Positions 61,602 to 64,000 of a stretch of 64,000 nucleotides of DNA are shown piece after piece. Where the stretch lies: NCBI RefSeq assembly GCF_023238625.1, contig NZ_CP096670.1, positions 3,390,501-3,454,500 of the forward strand, given 5' to 3'. Below the pieces are notes generated by a model, which saw nothing but the letters and a program-made list of their open reading frames with translations, made no database searches and was not told the origin of the DNA. The DNA comes from Agarivorans sp. TSD2052. GTDB taxonomy: Bacteria; Pseudomonadota; Gammaproteobacteria; Enterobacterales; Celerinatantimonadaceae. Numbering within the stretch: position 1 is the stretch's first letter; every line of letters begins with the position of its first letter. Made by a program: the position numbers and the translations under genes.

Positions 61602-63026
61602 ATGTTCAACAGTAAAGCCCAAATGTTTGGCCGACCTAGCAAGCTACCCAGTAAACACTGGCAGCTTATATTGGCTTGTGGTGCTGTCATCACCATAGCC
61701 AGTATTTGGCCAACGCAGCAGTCAACAACCAGTAGCTCACGTCAATTGATTGAGCTTCCGCAAAACAGCTTTAATCAAGATAATGACACCCAAGTATTTG
61801 AGTTAGCGCCAAGCTCTCGCAAGACGATTGAATTAGCGAGTAAAACGACCCAAACAGAACCCAGTGCTGAACAGTTTAAACAACACGCTGAGCCAAGCGT
61901 CACTAAAGAAAATGATGCCCCACAGGCTGCGGCCGAACCCAGTAATGCATTAGAAAATAGTGTACAAACTTACCGCTACACGATAAAAAAAGGTGATACC
62001 TTAGGCAAAATCTTTACTCGCTTCAACATTGATCAAACCACCATGTATCAAGTACTAGAAGCCGATATATCGGTGCTAGCGTTAGATACTTTAAGCCTTG
62101 GACACCAACTTACATTTACCATTGACCACGATAAGCAAGAGTTACAAGCCTTACAGTTGGCCTTTAACCCTGCTCAGCAAATCGTGTTTAAAAGAGTGGA
62201 TGCCACCAGCTTTGAATATGAAACCGTCACTATTGAAGGTCAATGGCAAAAACAAGCCATTAGCGGCACCATTGAAGGTAGCTTTTACGTCTCGGCACGC
62301 AAAGCAGGATTAAATGCCAACGAAGTCGACCAAGTGTCCCAAATGTTTCAAGACAAGATTCGTTTTTCGAGAGACTTTAGGGCTGGTGACGTCTTTCAAG
62401 TAGTAAGAAATCGCCAGTACATTGACGGGGCGCTCACCGGTCAAAGTGAAATAAGTGCGGTGCGTATTTTTAATCGTGGTAACGAATATAGCGCTTACCT
62501 ATTTAGTAACGGTAACTATTACGATAAAGAGGGCGAAAGTTTAGCCCGCGCCTTTATGCGCATTCCATTAAAACGTAAGCAACGTGTTAGTTCGCCCTTT
62601 AATCCCCGTCGGAAGCACCCCATTACTGGCCGAATTTCGCCACACAACGGCACTGATTTTGGTGTAGCTATTGGCACCCCTGTATTAGCGGCCGGTGATG
62701 GTGTGATCACTCGCATCGAAAACCACCCTTACGCTGGCAAATATATCGTGATTCAGCATGGTGGTAAGTACCGCTCTCGTTACTTACATTTGAATAAGTT
62801 TAAAGTGCGGAAAGGCCAGCGAGTCACTCGTGGTCAAGTGATTGCCGAATCGGGCAATACCGGCCGTTCTACCGGTCCGCATTTACATTATGAATTTCAC
62901 ATCAATGGTCGAGCAGTCAACCCGATGAAAGCTAAAATTCCGTTGGCATCGGCTATCGACAAGCAGGACCGTATCGCCTTCAATCAGTTAATTACTGATA
63001 TGAACCAGCTAATTGAGTCTAGTTAA
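61602..63026 (+). CDS. mepM: murein DD-endopeptidase MepM-like, OapA/LysM plus M23
   Basis: A 474-residue protein. One N-terminal TM (LILACGAVITIASIW), a Gln/Ser/Thr-rich periplasmic linker to about residue 125, an OapA/LysM-like domain (YTIKKGDTLGKIFTRFNIDQ), then an M23 peptidase. The metal site comprises the His and Asp of HNGTDFGVAIGTPVLAAGD and the HLH motif of STGPHLHYEFHINGRAVNP. It cleaves D-Ala-mDAP crosslinks during wall growth. In E. coli mepM lies beside znuA; here it follows zur, keeping a zinc-linked context for a zinc enzyme. Start ATG. Confidence 0.93.
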   Translation: MFNSKAQMFGRPSKLPSKHWQLILACGAVITIASIWPTQQSTTSSSRQLIELPQNSFNQDNDTQVFELAPSSRKTIELASKTTQTEPSAEQFKQHAEPSVTKENDAPQAAAEPSNALENSVQTYRYTIKKGDTLGKIFTRFNIDQTTMYQVLEADISVLALDTLSLGHQLTFTIDHDKQELQALQLAFNPAQQIVFKRVDATSFEYETVTIEGQWQKQAISGTIEGSFYVSARKAGLNANEVDQVSQMFQDKIRFSRDFRAGDVFQVVRNRQYIDGALTGQSEISAVRIFNRGNEYSAYLFSNGNYYDKEGESLARAFMRIPLKRKQRVSSPFNPRRKHPITGRISPHNGTDFGVAIGTPVLAAGDGVITRIENHPYAGKYIVIQHGGKYRSRYLHLNKFKVRKGQRVTRGQVIAESGNTGRSTGPHLHYEFHINGRAVNPMKAKIPLASAIDKQDRIAFNQLITDMNQLIESS

Positions 63027-63086
63027 GGCCAGCTGAACTATTTAAAACGGTACGTTTAACCAAATCGCTTTATATTGATTGTAAGG

Positions 63087-63115
63087 GCTAGATAGCTAAC
63101 ATTCAGCTATCTAGC
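63087..63115. terminator. bidirectional hairpin between mepM and edd
   Basis: Perfect 11-bp arms (GCTAGATAGCT and AGCTATCTAGC) around a 7-base loop, in the convergent gap. No T-run follows on either strand. Confidence 0.55.
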
Positions 63116-63139
63116 TGCCATAAACCGCCCTCCCTCAGC

Positions 63140-64000
63140 TTAAAACGAGTCAAACAATACCGTGGCCCCTGTTTCAGCACTGCTAATTAAGCGTCGAAAT
63201 GGGCTAAACAGTTCACGCCCAGTGCCAACATGTTGGTCTGGTTTACTATCAGCTTGCGACTCTCGTTGTTGTAGCTGTTGCGCGGTCAGCCTGCAATCTA
63301 AGATCCCTTGGTTAGCATCTAAATGAATAATGTCCCCGTCTCGCAGCTTACTCAATATACCGCCCTTTGCCGTTTCAGGGTTTAAATGAATAGCTGAAGG
63401 GATTTTCCCTGATGCTCCAGACAGACGACCATCAGTCACTAATGCAACTTTAAAACCCTTGTTTTGTAAGTTAGCCAATACCGGCATGAGTTTATGCAAC
63501 TCTGGCATTCCATTGGCCGATGGCCCGTTATAACGAACCACCACCACCACATCTTGGTTAAACTCTCCTTTTTGATAAGCTTCTGCAACATCATGCTGGC
63601 TATCAAACACCCGAGCAGAGGCTGTAATCACTCGCTGCGAGGCCTCTAAAGCACTGGTCTTAATCACTGCCCGTCCTAGGTTACCGGCTAATACCTGTAA
63701 ACCACCGCTATTGGAAAACTGCTGATCGTCGGCGGCAATCACTGCAGGATCTTTAGAGGCGAGCACTGGCACCCAACTTATGCGATTATCTTCCAAGCAA
63801 GCTTGCTTTAAGTAGTCGCTAACCGTGCCGTAAATGGTACTGGCGTCCATATGAATTAGCTTTCGCTGGGCGAGCAAACGCATTAAGCAGGGAACCGCTC
63901 CGGCTTGTTCAAAAGCATTGATATCGGCCGGCCCATTAGGATACATGCGGGTTAATTGAGGCACACAGCTTGCCAGTTTGGCAAAATCATCCCAATTTAG
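63140..64000 (-). CDS. edd: phosphogluconate dehydratase Edd, C-terminal part
   Basis: The frame is open to the window edge, so the 5' end lies beyond 64000; about 286 C-terminal residues are seen of roughly 600. It matches Edd rather than IlvD: DDFAKLASCVPQLTRMYPNG, then PADINAFEQAG, GGLQVLAGNLGRAVIKTSAL, VVVRYNGPSANGMPELHKLM and ALVTDGRLSGASGKIPSAIH. Edd dehydrates 6-phosphogluconate to KDPG in the Entner-Doudoroff pathway with an Fe-S cluster. Most cluster cysteines would lie in the missing part. Confidence 0.95.
   Translation of the reverse strand, partial: LNWDDFAKLASCVPQLTRMYPNGPADINAFEQAGAVPCLMRLLAQRKLIHMDASTIYGTVSDYLKQACLEDNRISWVPVLASKDPAVIAADDQQFSNSGGLQVLAGNLGRAVIKTSALEASQRVITASARVFDSQHDVAEAYQKGEFNQDVVVVVRYNGPSANGMPELHKLMPVLANLQNKGFKVALVTDGRLSGASGKIPSAIHLNPETAKGGILSKLRDGDIIHLDANQGILDCRLTAQQLQQRESQADSKPDQHVGTGRELFSPFRRLISSAETGATVLFDSF

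Noticed and set aside
1-64000. CRISPR arrays, insertion sequences, prophage or integron structure
   Set aside because: No regularly spaced repeats, transposase, integrase or phage structural genes were recognised in the window.

Overview
The window looks like a chromosomal segment of a free-living, probably marine gammaproteobacterium of the Alteromonadales/Vibrionales type. Agarivorans is my best guess, from gene content and protein style only. Support comes from gammaproteobacterial single-copy genes (rsmC, rlmJ, mtgA, zur, mepM, glgC/glgA, thiBPQ, a DUF2956 protein, edd) and the moderate GC content. I see no insertion sequence, prophage, integrase or CRISPR array. One tRNA (Phe-GAA) is present and no rRNA.

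Layout. 1-6 kb: a YdcH-like protein, a BCCT transporter, a small OB-fold exported protein gene broken by an in-frame amber codon, and a divergent LysR regulator / serine hydrolase pair, separated by gene-poor AT-rich stretches. 6.4-10 kb: an arsenic operon with a fused arsenate reductase-ArsR repressor, a dual-specificity-type phosphatase, a GAPDH and the organoarsenical exporter ArsJ. It is preceded by a near-perfect operator/promoter. 10.5-20.9 kb: a PAS-EAL-CBS cyclic-di-GMP phosphodiesterase, a methyltransferase, a SHOCT-domain protein, an MFS/LysR divergent pair, azoR, a voltage-gated-type K+ channel with a zinc ribbon, a glycerophosphodiesterase, a TetR-like regulator, and a GNAT/DUF2956 pair. 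21-28 kb: a uracil permease, an exported DUF1501/DUF1800 pair, and a LysE/MocR divergent pair sharing a 16-bp palindrome.

28-38 kb: rlmJ, thiamine salvage (thiK divergent from thiBPQ), two unrecognised proteins (one a lipoprotein), a degenerate GGDEF protein, dapA behind an intrinsic terminator in its leader, and rsmC. 38.5-42.8 kb: glycogen synthesis (glgC, glgA), a ComFB-domain protein, a small zinc-ribbon protein and EamA. 43-54 kb: two AraC regulators (one divergent from eamA, one divergent from a YHS protein), GFA and WbuC-type proteins, a DUF481 outer-membrane protein, malate synthase G followed by a protein that seems to have lost its 5' end, a BASS-like transporter, phhB, an uracil-DNA glycosylase-like protein and a Tas-type aldo/keto reductase. 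54-64 kb: a CBM41-coiled-coil-membrane protein, a HAD phosphatase, two complementary bacterioferritin subunits with a Fur-like box, a 41-residue membrane protein, mtgA, a BenE/XRE divergent pair, tRNA-Phe, zur with a Zur-like box over its promoter, mepM, and the C-terminal part of edd running off the window.

The most notable items are the arsenic operon, which carries two different CX5R phosphatase folds and no arsenite pump; the CBM41-coiled-coil-TM architecture; the split of ferroxidase and haem functions between two bacterioferritins; and the dapA leader terminator. No single locus clearly announces a wholly new system.
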